Shown: positions 52,001-62,724 of the stretch, piece by piece
Numbering within the stretch: position 1 is the stretch's first letter
Layout: every line of letters begins with the position of its first letter
Program-made: the position numbers and the translations under genes
Source: Achatina immaculata
Taxonomy: Eukaryota; Mollusca; Gastropoda; Stylommatophora; Achatinidae
NCBI GenBank assembly: GCA_009760885.1
Contig: CM019713.1
Span: 5,152,996 to 5,216,995, forward strand
Length of the DNA stretch: 64,000 nucleotides
Direction of reading: 5' to 3'
The notes under the pieces: generated by a model
What the model saw: only the letters and a program-made list of their open reading frames with translations
The model's database searches: none
What the model was told of the DNA's origin: nothing

Positions 52001-52992
52001 CGAGGGTCATACCAAAAGTCGTGAGCAAACATTTTTTAAAAATCAGAATTTATAGATTGAGAAATATAAATGAATCAGCTTAATCTGCATCCTTTGCACT
52101 TCATGTAGAGGTCACATGACATCACCATCATGTGTCACGTGACCACGCAGAGCAGAAACAAAATGGTGGGTGCTGAAGTTTCGTTTCGTGCTGTTATTGA
52201 GTTCCTCGTTAAAGAGGAAATCCTCACTGCTGAAACTCATCAAAGACTTCAACTTGCTTATGGAGATGTGTGTATGGGTGATGGCAGTGTTTGGAGCTGG
52301 GTGAAACATTTAAAAGATGGAAACACGAGAATCCAAGATATGCCTTGCAGCAGTCACCCTCGAACTGCCTCCACTGAACGCAACGTGGAAAGGGTTGACG
52401 ACATCATTAAAGAAGACAGACGTGTCACAGTATCTGAAATCACTGTAAATCTTGGAATGGACCACAATGCAGTACAGGAAATGATTGAAACCCTAGGTTA
52501 TAGAAAAATTTGTGCCCACTGGGTCCCACATTTGTTGACTGAAGATCACAAAGCTGTAAGAAAAACCATCACTCAAGACCTTCTTCAGAGATATTGAAAC
52601 AGTATCAGAAAATGGGTTGGGAAATTCTTCTACATCCTGCCTATAGCCCTGACCTGGCACCCAGTGATTACCATCTTTTCGGTTTTGTGAAAGAACAAAT
52701 GCAGAGCCACCACTATGACACAGAAAAAAACGTCCAGAAAGCAGTGGGTCTGTGCCTTTGGTGAGATGGAACAGAATTCTCCTGGGAGGGTATTTTCAAA
52801 CTTGCATCACGATGAGGAAAATGTGTGCAGAGAAATGGAGGTTATGTTGAAAAGTGAAGATGCGAACGAAGAAGAATAAGAAGAAAAAAGTGAAGAAAAG
52901 GATGCAGATTAAGGCAATACATTCATATTTTCTCTATCTATAAACTCCGATTTAAAAAAAAATTTTGCTCACAACTTTCGGTATTACCCTCA
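52001..52992 (+). mobile_element. Mariner transposon, internally deleted
   Basis: Ends CGAGGGTCATACCAAAAG and, reversed, TGAGGGTAATACCGAAAG, flanked by TA at 51999-52000 and 52993-52994. 992 bp instead of about 1.3 kb. It contains the empty TTAA site (52079-52082) matching the MITE insertion at 8409. Confidence 0.87.
52130..52760 (+). pseudogene. Mariner transposase fragment
   Basis: 52130-52597 is open: FRAVIEFLVKEEILTAETHQ, GSVWSWVKHLKDG, EITVNLGMDHNAVQEMIETL (helix-turn-helix) and KICAHWVPHLLTEDHK. The central catalytic part (TGDE and HDNAR region) is deleted. The 3' remnant reads YSPDLAPSDYHLFGFVKEQM in another frame. It cannot be active. Confidence 0.87.
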
Positions 52993-52999
52993 TAACTTA

Positions 53000-54160
53000 A
53001 TCATTTGATCACACACCATTCTATGTATTTTTTTATTTCACAACTTGTTAGGAAGGCTTCATTTATTAAGATATGCGTGTCATACATTACTGTAATGAAA
53101 CTATACTGCTACAGGCTCTTCTTTGGATACTGCATACATTTATGAAATCATTTTTATGAAGTCTTTGAGTCGAATACATTTTTTACTTTGTAAGCTACAT
53201 GTAAATATACACACGGGAACAAAAAAGATAAGTTTTGCTGACATTTCCATAACTTCAAAGAAATTTTATAGGAATCAGAGAAAAGAAAAATGTGGACATC
53301 AAAACTTTGAATCTTTCCCTATGTAATCATCTGATTTCTATTTGGATCCACACACTTGGCAGAAGGTGTTGCTTAGTTTCCCTATGGTGATGGAGCGTTT
53401 TGAGAAGCCTGCTGCATAAATTCACTTCAGGAGCTAAAGAAAACCATACAACTCATTCCTCAACCATTGTGATAACCAGTCTCAAAAGATCTTCAGCAAG
53501 GTCTCACAACAAAGAACTTCAAGTTCACAGTCATACAGAAATGTGTTGCAATGATAAGTATCACTGTCATTTTCTGACTACTTTAACTTTCTGACTAACC
53601 GTCTCACATGAATGCAGTGGATTCTTCTAAATGCAAAAATACCACTGTGTTGAAAATCATTTTTCTGTGAAGGATTTATTTAACAAAGTACAGCATTTCA
53701 TAATTAATACATTTAACCATTAGGACACTGTAAAACCTCCAAACAGAGCAGAACAGTCTCAGAATATCCATAAATGGCTGTTGCAAAGTAAGTTTCTTTG
53801 TGCTCTTGAATGTATCAGAACACATTCTGGAGCACTGAGAAACTTACTTTCAGTTTTGTATGTAACTAGTCCTGCTTAACGTTAGCTACAAAATAATTTC
53901 ATCCGTAGGGATAATTATTATTTTTAAAAATTCTGCCTGTGATAAAATTTTATCTCAGACCTTCACAAGTGCTGTGTATTTTACAGAATAGTTACTGGTC
54001 CAATAAATATGTAAGCAGCAATATTTAGTATTAGAAGATTCATGTCACCCTATAATGGCTTAGAAGAAACCAGGGGGAGTGTTATTGTTCTTATATTACT
54101 TGACCTGTCAGCATACTAGTGTACATGTTTTGCCTGGCTCTCATATGTGAATGGGATGAC
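53000..54160. other. Intergenic, nothing recognised
   Basis: AT-rich DNA between the XRCC4 and cyclase 3' ends. No open frame with family resemblance and no element ends found. Confidence 0.5.
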
Positions 54161-54164
54161 CTAC

Positions 54165-54560
54165 TGGTGGATGAGTGTATGTGCAATGATTCATGTTGTA
54201 AGTTATGACAGCTCAACATACAACAACATTCAAACAAATGAACACTTCTTACTGACTCTGGTTGTGACACAGTAGTGACTGACTCTTTACGGAAAAAGGT
54301 ACAAGCACAAGTCCAACTTCAAGATCTCACTCATATACTCCATGTTTAATCACTTTCTCAGCACTCATGTAGATAGATAAAGACCTCACATCTTCCACAT
54401 GTTCATCTTCTAGCTTTCACACAACTGTTCTCCTCAAAAGTCTTATTAAAATTTCTCTTATAACCAAGTCCCATAACAACTCAGTCACATGACCAGTTTT
54501 CACATTGTCATTTAAGCTTCAACAGCCACAACACATCTAGTAACCCATATACTGCTACAC
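54165..54560. repeat. Dispersed repeat of unknown family, copy 2
   Basis: Direct-orientation partner of 51565-51925, somewhat longer (extra segment around 54240-54290). Confidence 0.65.
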
Positions 54561-54720
54561 TGGTGAGCAATGTAGCCAATATCATACCTGGCTGCTTTTC
54601 TTTACCCAGCTACTGAAGGAGTCAGGTACCCATTTCTGCAGCCTCAAGCTATAGATCTGAATCATTAGCCATTGCTATGAGAAATCAGTGCATGAAACAC
54701 TGTGTTACTTCAGCCGAGCT
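54560..54720 (-). repeat. tRNA-derived SINE, type 1, degraded
   Basis: CATACCTGGCTGCTTTTC, CAGGTACCCATTTCTGCAGC and CTATGAGAAATCAGTGCATG match the SINE at 42945-43195. Confidence 0.65.
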
Positions 54721-55234
54721 CTATACAGCATTAAATACAAGTAATTGTGAAAACGCAGACTTAGTTTCTCCTGTTATTTTACATAATGTATTTTATGATA
54801 CTGCTGCAGAGAATTCATTACAAAGTCACATCCATCCATGACAGTTAACTGAATGAGAACTTAAGTGAATATTTCCACAAAGGCAAATCAAGTGTAAATA
54901 TACTTAGAACAATTTTAACCTGCTCAATAAGAGACTCAGGGATACTGTATCTGCAGACTGTTCTCCATATTGCTAGAACAACACTATATTCCAGATGTAG
55001 TGACCAAAATGATACATAAGCTAACAGAAGTGTATGAGGGTATGAGTTATTCCTAACATGTGATTTAGGTTTTATAAATGGATTTAAATTATGCTGTATT
55101 TATGTAAGTACAGGAACTAGCGGAGTTTTGTTAGCTCAGCTGGTTTATGATCTCCTTATAACGACAAAGAGATCACTGTAGCAAATCTCTATGTCCCATA
55201 GGATTTGCATACCGTAGTGGTGTGATTTATTGGT

Positions 55235-55425
55235 GCCTCCACATTTCTACAGCATTTGAGGTAGGGATGCCAGCGCCTGTCCTCACTGTCTTTGTTTTCC
55301 GAGGGAAACCCCAGGTATCCATTTTTTGTTGTTGGCCGTGTTGGTCAGTAAAAAAAAAATTCCACCCAAATGCAAAACTGAACGAGAGATCTGATCAGCA
55401 GGTGAGTGCATTATGCACTACACCA
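55235..55425 (-). repeat. SINE, type 2
   Basis: GGGATGCCAGCGCCTGTCCTC, AAACCCCAGGTATCCATTTT and ATCTGATCAGCAGGTGAGTG match 19480-19730. Confidence 0.7.
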
Positions 55426-55426
55426 C

Positions 55427-55575
55427 CACAGCACTTTTGCCTCAAATTTGCACTAAGAACTACACCACCACAGCACTTTTGCCTCAAATTTGCACTAAGA
55501 ACTACACCACCACAGCACCTTTGCCTCAAATTTGCACTAAGAACTATACTACCACAGCACCTTCGCAGCAAATGC
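55427..55575. repeat. 42-bp tandem repeat derived from a SINE end
   Basis: About 3.5 units of CACTAAGAACTACACCACCA-CAGCACTTTTGCCTCAAATT-TG. The unit length is a multiple of three, so it gives an apparent repeat protein (TTPPQHFCLKFALR), which I regard as non-coding. It starts at the tRNA-like head of the SINE. Confidence 0.85.
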
Positions 55576-55619
55576 AGTTCTAAAAATCCCAAAATACAGA
55601 TGTCAAATCAGAGTGGGCA

Positions 55620-56301
55620 GTAGGCTATTATAGCTTTCATTAATTCACGGGGTGGACTAAAAAAAAAATAAGAAAATAAAACCCCAACTCTTCTTGGTAG
55701 GATCAACCACCACCATTTGAAATAAACTGATCCTTATACCAGTGGTCAAGCTGAAGTAATGTTTCAGGAAGCACCACTGAGAAGCAGGAAAGAATCCTCA
55801 CCATCCATGGCTCACTGATCCCGAGAACCTGTGTTATTCCAACATTTTCATCCCCAGAACTTTTATGAAGGTGAGAAGACAGCACTGAGGTAGGGCAACA
55901 TTAATATTGTTGGTTGAGTGACAACAGAATGAAAATAAAAAAAACAAACAACATACGCACCCCATGATTTAAACAATAAGCTTGTTTTAAAATCTCACAT
56001 CTTCACTTGCTGCTATGTCAAATCCATTCCTTCAGTTCACAAATTCTTTACAAGGCATTCTGCTCCCAGAATTTTTATCACCTTCTTGTGTTCAGCTGAT
56101 TTCTTTCCTCACTGATGTAATAATAGGAGACCTCCCTGATAAATATGCTTCATTATCTTCACAATGTAATGCTCTTGCCGTGCCATATTCAACAAGTTTG
56201 AAGAGGGGAGGAAAATCAGTTGTATCAACTATCACGGACAGATAATTTCTGTCTATTCATAGTATGATTTCCTCCCCCCTTATTTCTGGTTCAGTAAGGT
56301 A
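55620..56301. other. Probable 3' untranslated and flanking region of the cyclase gene
   Basis: Lies just downstream of the cyclase stop codon on the minus strand. No repeat or open frame with family resemblance. The frames on both strands are short. Confidence 0.4.
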
Positions 56302-56443
56302 TCATACTTTTGTTATTGAGTGATTAGTCTGCTCAAGTTCTTGCTCATCCTCATCCTCATCACTACCATCTGAGATAGTGATAAAGTTGGATGTGGATGT
56401 GGAGTTGTGGAGGCCATGTAGGTCATAGGTATTCTCACCACAT
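56302..56443 (-). CDS. Guanylate cyclase last exon
   Basis: Acceptor CATTCCAG|A, phase 2 in. [20 protein letters not shown] then [18 protein letters not shown] and a TGA at 56304-56302. An acidic, low-complexity tail with no known domain. Confidence 0.85.
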
Positions 56444-59400
56444 CTGGAATGGAAACATTAACTCTTAGTATGCAGACTCAGCATGTGTTAAGTCATTTTT
56501 CAGCAAATGCTTGAAAATACAGTGTTAATGAATAAATGAATCTTCAGTGAATATGGGATGATACAATTATTAACTATGAGGAATCTCTGATAACTTACAA
56601 AACCAAGCATTAAAAAAAAAAAACCAACAGGTCAAATGCATTCAGTGGTGAAAAAAAATAACCCGAAAGAAAACAAGGAGAAAGTCAATGCAAGAAAGAA
56701 AAAAATACTTTCACGAAAAAGAAAAATAAGTTATAGATTGGACTGCAGTAATTTCTGACAATATTTATAAGGTATTCTCCCATGACTGATTTCTTTAAAA
56801 ATTTAATTAATTACAATTACAAGCGTAAGAGCAAGGATCAATCTCTTTAATACTATTTTACATATGAGCATGTCTATACTGGATATGTATTTAATTATTT
56901 TTGTATTTAACAATGATACACTTATGATACATAAGTCCTAAAATGCTATGTTGAACCTATCTTGTCATATGGAAGTGAATCATGGACAATAGGCAAGTCT
57001 GCACAAAAATCATTGGAAGCAGCAGAAATGTGGTTTATTAGAAGAATGTTGCAAATCCCCTGGACAGCAAAAATAACTAATGAAGAATGTATGAGAAGAG
57101 CTGGAGAGACAAAAAAACCTTGTCAAAAAGATAAGAGAGAGACAATGTACTTTCATAGGACATGCAATGAGAAGAGGGGGCATTGAAAATATTATAACAA
57201 CAGGAAAAATAGAAGGAAGAAGATCAAGAGGAAGACCAAGAGAAATGATACTGGACAGTCTAACGGGATGGTGTGAGAGGAGATCACCAACTGAGCTGAT
57301 GGCCTGCATGAAGGATCGGATACTCTGGAGAAGCATAATAGCCAACGCCGGTCGGCACGGCACATGATGATGATGACACTTGTGATTCAACAATACCATT
57401 ATAGCAATTCAACATTATCATTGTATGATGCAACACACACAATTCAACATTACCTTTATGTGATGAAACACAATTCAACATTACCACTATATGATGAAAC
57501 AAGTACAATTCAACATTACCACTATATGCTGAAACAATTCAACATTGCCATTATATGATGAAATAAATACAATTCAACATTATCACTATATGATGAAACA
57601 GATACAATTCAACATTACCACTATATGATGAAACAAATACAATGCAACATTACTTTTATATGATGAAACACAAACAATTCAACATTACCACTATATGATG
57701 AGAAACAAACAATTCAACATTACCACAATATGATGAAACACAAACAAATCAGCATTACTTTTATATGATTAAACACAGACAATTCAACATTACCATTAAC
57801 AGTATTTCATGTATGATGAAATAACTGTACCACCACAACATGTACGTGTATATGTAAGTCTGTCATTAGTGTAAACAATTATACCTCTGCTTCCTTCTCA
57901 GATGTTCCTCTCTGAAAATTCTGCACATTGCCTTTGTTGATTCTTCTCCCTCTCTGCCTGCCAACCAGTAAGTTCTCATCTCTCCCTTACCCTGCATTCA
58001 GAAACAAGTTAGTCCACTGTGACAATGTGTAACATTCAGAAACACGTTAGTCTGCTGTGACAATGTGTAACATTCAGAAACAAGTTAGTCTGCTGTGACA
58101 ATGAGTAACATTCATAAACACGTTAGTCCACTGTGACAATGTGTAACATTCAGAAACACGTTAGTCAGCTGTGACAATGTGTAACATTCAGAAACACGTT
58201 AGTCTGATGTGACAATGAGTAACATTCAGAAACATGTTAGTCTGCTGTGACAATGTGTAACATTCAGGAACAAGTTAGTCTGCTGTGACAATGTGTAACA
58301 TTCAGAAACAAGTTAGTCTGATGTGACAATGTGTAACATTCATAAACAAGTTAGTCTGCTGTGACAATGTGTAACATTCAGAAACAAGTTAGTCTGCTGT
58401 GACAATGTGTAACATTTAGAAACAAGTTAGTCCGCTGTGACAATGAGTAACATTCTGAAACAACTTAGTCTGCTGTGACAATGTATAACATTCAGAAACA
58501 AGTTAGTCTGCTGTGACAATGTGTAACATTCAGAAACAAGTTAGTCTGATGTGACAATGAGTAACATTCAGAAGCACGTTAGTCTGCTGTGACAATGAGT
58601 AACATTCAGAAACACGTTAGTCCACTGTGACAATGTGTAACATTCAGAAACACGTTAGTCAGCTGTGACAATGTGTAACATTCAGAAACACGTTAGTCTG
58701 ATGTGACAATGAGTAACATTCAGAAACATGTTAGTCTGCTGTGACAATGTGTAACATTCAGGAACAAGTTAGTCTGCTGTGACAATGTGTAACATTCAGA
58801 AACAAGTTAGTCTGCTGTGACATGTATAAGATACTACCATAACAACTATGTGGAAAAAAAACCATGTTGGGCAAAAAAGATGTAAATACTTGATATTTGT
58901 AAGCATATAAATACAAGTTATTTGGATAAGTTACTCAGAACAACAAGAACAGTAAATGGCAAATGAACAGCAGAAATCAAGTCAAGAATAAGAAATGTAA
59001 GAAAGCTAAAGGCATTTAAAGTGGGGAAAATTCGTATACAAACACATGAGAAAGCCTGGTCCATGTGGTGTTTATCATTCGTTCCAAGCAGACGTAATCA
59101 AACCATCATCTAAATCAAACAAACCATGCCACCTTAAACACCAAACTACAGACACTATTGAAGAGGAAACAGTTCAACATTTAGTGCTTAAAGGCTTTAA
59201 ACTAAATGAACCATAAATAAAACTTCCAAGACACCATACAATTCAAAACTGCATATGCTCCGGGAAAGAACAACTGCAGAAGAGGGCCAAGTTCATCACT
59301 GTCCATTTTCATAACTGACTGGGTTTCTGATTGGGAATAAGGCTGCATATAAAACTGGGTGATGTGTGCCCATACAATTGTTATGGTGTGTATAGCAAGA

Positions 59401-62400
59401 TCATCTTAGTCATGCAGTCAACACTGCAATTTCACAAAAGACAAATTTTGTTACAGGCATGGCTGCATATAAAAATGTGCAGAATGTGGCCAAATGACTG
59501 TAATCATACAGGCAGTTTAGATAGAGTGAAAAATAAGCACAGACAGATGCTAGCCATTCAGAAAGAGTTTAAAAGCTATCTTCACAGTTAGGACATTTCT
59601 GTTTAATTCTTCTTCTTCTTCTTCGTTCGGTTCTATCACCAAGACCGCCCCATGATCCTCCTGAATTTACTCTTGTGGTCCTCAATAGGTCCTGTGGTCC
59701 CTGAAAGGACCACATGAGAGGACCACAAGAGGTTCAGAGTATCACAGGGCTTGAGCCTGTATTCTTGGTGGGTCTCAGAAGCAGAAATGCGTGACACCAT
59801 GGTTTTCGTTGCACCAGTCTAGAGTTGGACTTTCTCATCGGAAAACCTCGACGTGTTTTGGATCTGTTTAAGTCATATTTTGTTAATTCAAAGTTTGTGT
59901 TTTTGTTTTATCCGAGATTCTCTCTTAAATTTAGTGAGTTTTCCTAGACACAGGTAGTCAGTGTGAGCAAGCAACAACCCTTAAACAGCAGTACTCACTT
60001 TTACTTGTATCCTGCCCCTATACACTGTGACATATCCAGTTCCTTTCAAACAATCATGGCATGGCTGAGTCAAGTGTATTCTTCCTGGCTGTGAATGATC
60101 ACATAAACAGGTATGATTTTCTGTGTGCACCTTAAAAATAAACAGATGCATTTATATAGCATTTTCAGTTTTATACCAGCATGCAGTGTAATACTGTAAC
60201 TTACTGCAGTCATCATGCTGCTGACAGTGAGGATGATTATGCCAGAGAGATGGCAGTTACCAGGGTCATAAACCCATTCACTCATTCATTTGCATGTCCC
60301 TTGTGGAACATTGCCTGTCTAACAGCACTCCTGTAGGCCTCTCGGTTGTGAGCAAGATGGCCTGCTGCTGATGCATCCATATGCAGATCCTCAACGATGT
60401 CTTGCAGTTGTCTTCACCTTGGTCTTCCTCTCTTTCTTTTTCCCATTATGTACCCATCCAAGACGGTCTTCTCTAGATTATCATGACGTTTAATGTGTCA
60501 AAAATATTTCAGTTTTCTCTGTTTAATACTCTTTACTAGCCAGCCTTCTTCAATATTAAGTTCTTGTAGTATGGATATATTTGTTCTTTTTTGTGTCCAT
60601 GATATTTGAAGAACTCTTCTGTAGCATTTACATTCATAAACCCAATACTGCTCAAAATCTGTTCTCTCTGATAAACTCCAAGAGTTGGAACCATTCCCCC
60701 CTCCCAATTCAGTGTGTATGCTTCAAGATTTTTGTTTATGTCAGCTGTAAACTTTCCAAAGTTCTTTGCTACTGGAAAACTCTACAACAGATTATTACTT
60801 CACTTCATCTTCAAATGTTGTTAGTTCATTTCTTAGGATCATCATTATCATCATTTTAACTCAAGACAGATGCTTAAGTGCTTCAATCTCCTCATTAATA
60901 TACTCTTCAGTTTACAGCAACTGATAATACCAATTCTGCTGGTGAAATAAAGTTTTTCTTATGCCCTGAACAACATGATCAAGTCTGGTTATCCACATAT
61001 TTTACTCTCAGCAATTTCTGTGCTAAGCAAAGACTTTGTGTTGTAGCATATGTCAAAATCTTCTGTCCAATCAGTTTCTGTGAGAATGTTTACAATGTCT
61101 ACCTGATCCAGTATGTGTCCAGCTAATATTGGAGATGTAGCTTGTTTCGCCCTTTGTTCAGATGTAATATGACCTTATAACAGAGATCTTAAAATTATGT
61201 GTGAGACATGGATCATATGCCAAAATAATAGACCATGTGACATGTGTAATTTAGGTCAGGTCGTCTTACAGACAGGTGAGCAACAAATGAAAAATAAAAA
61301 TGATTAAGCAATAACAAAATGTTCTCTTTTTAAAAATGTTTTTAACTGTCCAAAAAATTTCTACCATACCAAAAATGCTCACTACAATATAATGGGTGAT
61401 GTAATAAAAATGTTTGAAGTGCTACTCAGACTGTATGGAAGAAAATTTACATAAATTGCAAGTTCTGCAGTAATTCTGAATTAATAATTGATATCATTTT
61501 TTACAATTTATTATATTGCACAGTTGCTATAGTACATCACCTTTTCTTGCTTCATCGCTGTATGTAAATTACAAATCACACTTTATCACCTCTATTATTT
61601 CATTATCCTTCATGAAATTTAAAATTAGCTACAATACTAGATCATCTGCAACATTAAATTTATTATACCTCACTGTTGGTTTGCATCCTGGCCGCCGTGT
61701 TTACTGTGTCACCAAAGAGGCAGTACTGAGGTGTTCTTTTACCAACGATCCCAGCTACAACACTCCCTGTATGCATTCCTGTGAGTACGGCATCCTTACA
61801 TTAACCAGTGCTATTTACCAACGTCCAGGTCAATTTTTTTTTACAAATGTCAAGATCAATTTTAAATGAAAAAACAATTTTCTGTGTGCTGTATTCACTG
61901 AAACTCATTCATAGTTCTCTTTACTGTGCACCAGACATTCACATTAAATTTTCAGTAAACGAACACATATTTATAGGGTTGCTAAGACCTATTTTTCCAG
62001 TTAAGCTGCAACAGTACAAGCAGCATTCATGAGAACATCAATATAAAACAATTCAAGTGAGTGGGGCTGGCTATGAATCATGCATTCGGCAATCCTGAAT
62101 TGTTCAGTGCAGTCCCATCAAATTTTATACTACTACTGTCATTAATCATATTTTAACCAGTCATTAATTGTTCAGTGGAGTCCCATCAAATTTTATAACA
62201 GTACTATCATGAGTCATGTGTAATCAATCCTGAATTGTTCAGTGCAGTCCCATCAAATTTTATAATAGTACTGTCATGAATCATGTTTTAACCGGTCATG
62301 AACTGTTCAGTGGAGTCCCATCAAAATTTTATAACAGTACTGTCATGAGTCATGTGTAATCAATCCTGAATTGTTCAGTGCAGTCCCATCAAATTTTATA

Positions 62401-62724
62401 ATAGTACTGTCATGAATCATGTTTTAACCGGTCATGAACTGTTCAGTGGAGTCCCATCAAAATTTTATAACAGTACTGTCATGAGTCATGTTTAATCAAT
62501 CCTGAATTGTTCTGTGCAGTCCCACCAAATTTCAAAACAATGCTAGCATGAATCCAATACTTACCAATTCTGACTTGCATCCCTGCTCCTGTGATTGGAT
62601 TTTTCACATACATAGCATTCTCCACCAGCTCCAAGGCCAGACCAGCCATCTTTGGGGCATGATCACTGCATTTGTCAGGGACACCTCCAGCCACCATGTA
62701 CACTCCATCACCCAGTGTCTCCAC
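56302..62724 (-). CDS. Guanylate cyclase catalytic domain, soluble beta-2-like, C-terminal five exons (gene partial)
   Basis: Minus-strand exons 62724-62565, 61778-61669, 60088-59999, 57991-57885 and 56443-56302 join in phase for about 202 codons and a stop. They encode the second half of a class III cyclase domain: [18 protein letters not shown] (metal-binding Asp in GD; Glu of the guanine pocket), [32 protein letters not shown] (Cys of the guanine pocket, Asn, and the catalytic Arg), PGRIHLTQ and [13 protein letters not shown] 60-residue Arg/Glu and acidic tail follows. The reaction is GTP to cyclic GMP. GGVP and [13 protein letters not shown] look most like soluble guanylate cyclase beta-2 chains; receptor cyclases fit less well. 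The haem-binding N-terminal part and first metal Asp lie off the right edge, so nitric oxide sensing cannot be judged. Confidence 0.9.
56930..57375 (+). mobile_element. Family C LINE 3' end in cyclase intron
   Basis: Reads [75 protein letters not shown] and IANAGRHGT, with two frame shifts, then (ATG)n at 57364-57375. Confidence 0.85.
57384..57800. repeat. About 35-bp tandem repeat downstream of a cyclase exon
   Basis: About twelve imperfect units of AATTCAACATTACCACTATA-TGATGAAACAAATAC. It begins right after the family C LINE tail, whose TGATGA repeats may have seeded it. Confidence 0.88.
57885..57991 (-). CDS. Guanylate cyclase exon between two tandem arrays
   Basis: Acceptor AATGCAG|GGT and donor CAGAG|GTATAA, phase 0 in, 2 out. 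[19 protein letters not shown] then [16 protein letters not shown]: the end of the cyclase domain. Minisatellites lie directly on both sides. Confidence 0.9.
57994..58826. repeat. 38-bp minisatellite abutting a cyclase splice acceptor
   Basis: About 22 units of CAGAAACAAGTTAGTCTGCT-GTGACAATGTGTAACATT. On the gene strand each unit reads CTAACTTGTTTCTGAATG, the same sequence that precedes the real acceptor (CTAACTTGTTTCTGAATGCAG|G), so the array is built from the branch point and pyrimidine tract. Array units have TTAC where the real site has CAGG. Confidence 0.92.
58830..59596. other. Cyclase intron, weak traces only
   Basis: No exon. Two weak blocks share CATGGCTGCATATAAAA (59335 and 59457), which may be part of an old repeat. 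Confidence 0.35.
59607..59862 (-). mobile_element. GAA-tailed hairpin retroposon, truncated copy
   Basis: Matches the last 250 bp of 6704-8075. Flanked by a 9-bp duplication TCTGTTTAA (59598-59606 and 59863-59871). Keeps the hairpin GTGGTCC-TTTCAG-GGACCAC and the (GAA)n tail preceded by CGAACGAAG. Confidence 0.85.
59999..60088 (-). CDS. Guanylate cyclase exon
   Basis: Acceptor ATTCACAG|CCA and donor AAA|GTGAGT, 30 codons, phase 0 on both sides: [16 protein letters not shown] then [14 protein letters not shown]. Has the family R-I-H-x-S/T and R-G-x-I-x-V-K pattern. Confidence 0.88.
60277..60633 (-). mobile_element. Family A LINE 3' fragment with 11-bp target duplication
   Basis: Flanked by TCATAAACCCA at 60266-60276 and 60634-60644. 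Reverse of the family 3' end with an (ATTC)n tail, in a cyclase intron. Confidence 0.92.
60650..61668. other. Cyclase intron, nothing recognised
   Basis: AT-rich intron sequence with a short ATC run at 60838-60855. No exon or element supported. Confidence 0.45.
61669..61778 (-). CDS. Guanylate cyclase exon with GTP-binding and catalytic residues
   Basis: Acceptor ACTCACAG|GA and donor GAG|GTATAA, phase 1 in, 0 out. [20 protein letters not shown] then [16 protein letters not shown]. Confidence 0.93.
62085..62532. repeat. About 66-bp tandem repeat (two-unit higher order)
   Basis: About seven units of GAATTGTTCAGTGCAGTCCC-ATCAAATTTTATAATAGT-ACTGTCATGAATCATGTTTT; two alternating variants (GCAGTCCC and GGAGTCCC) give a period of about 130 bp. 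It ends 33 bp from the donor of the cyclase exon at 62565. Confidence 0.88.
62565..62724 (-). CDS. Guanylate cyclase exon (first in window)
   Basis: Acceptor CTTGCAAG|GTGGAG and donor ATTG|GTAAGT, phase 0 in, 1 out. [14 protein letters not shown]...[15 protein letters not shown]...MQVRIG. Confidence 0.9.

Noticed and set aside
55222..55623. Open frame encoding a 14-residue repeat (TTPPQHFCLKFALR)
   Set aside because: The repeat is a 42-bp minisatellite grown from a SINE end; it only looks coding because the period is a multiple of three.
57994..58826. CRISPR-like array of regular repeats
   Set aside because: Units are contiguous 38-bp near-copies with no unique spacers, in an intron of an animal gene; it is a minisatellite.
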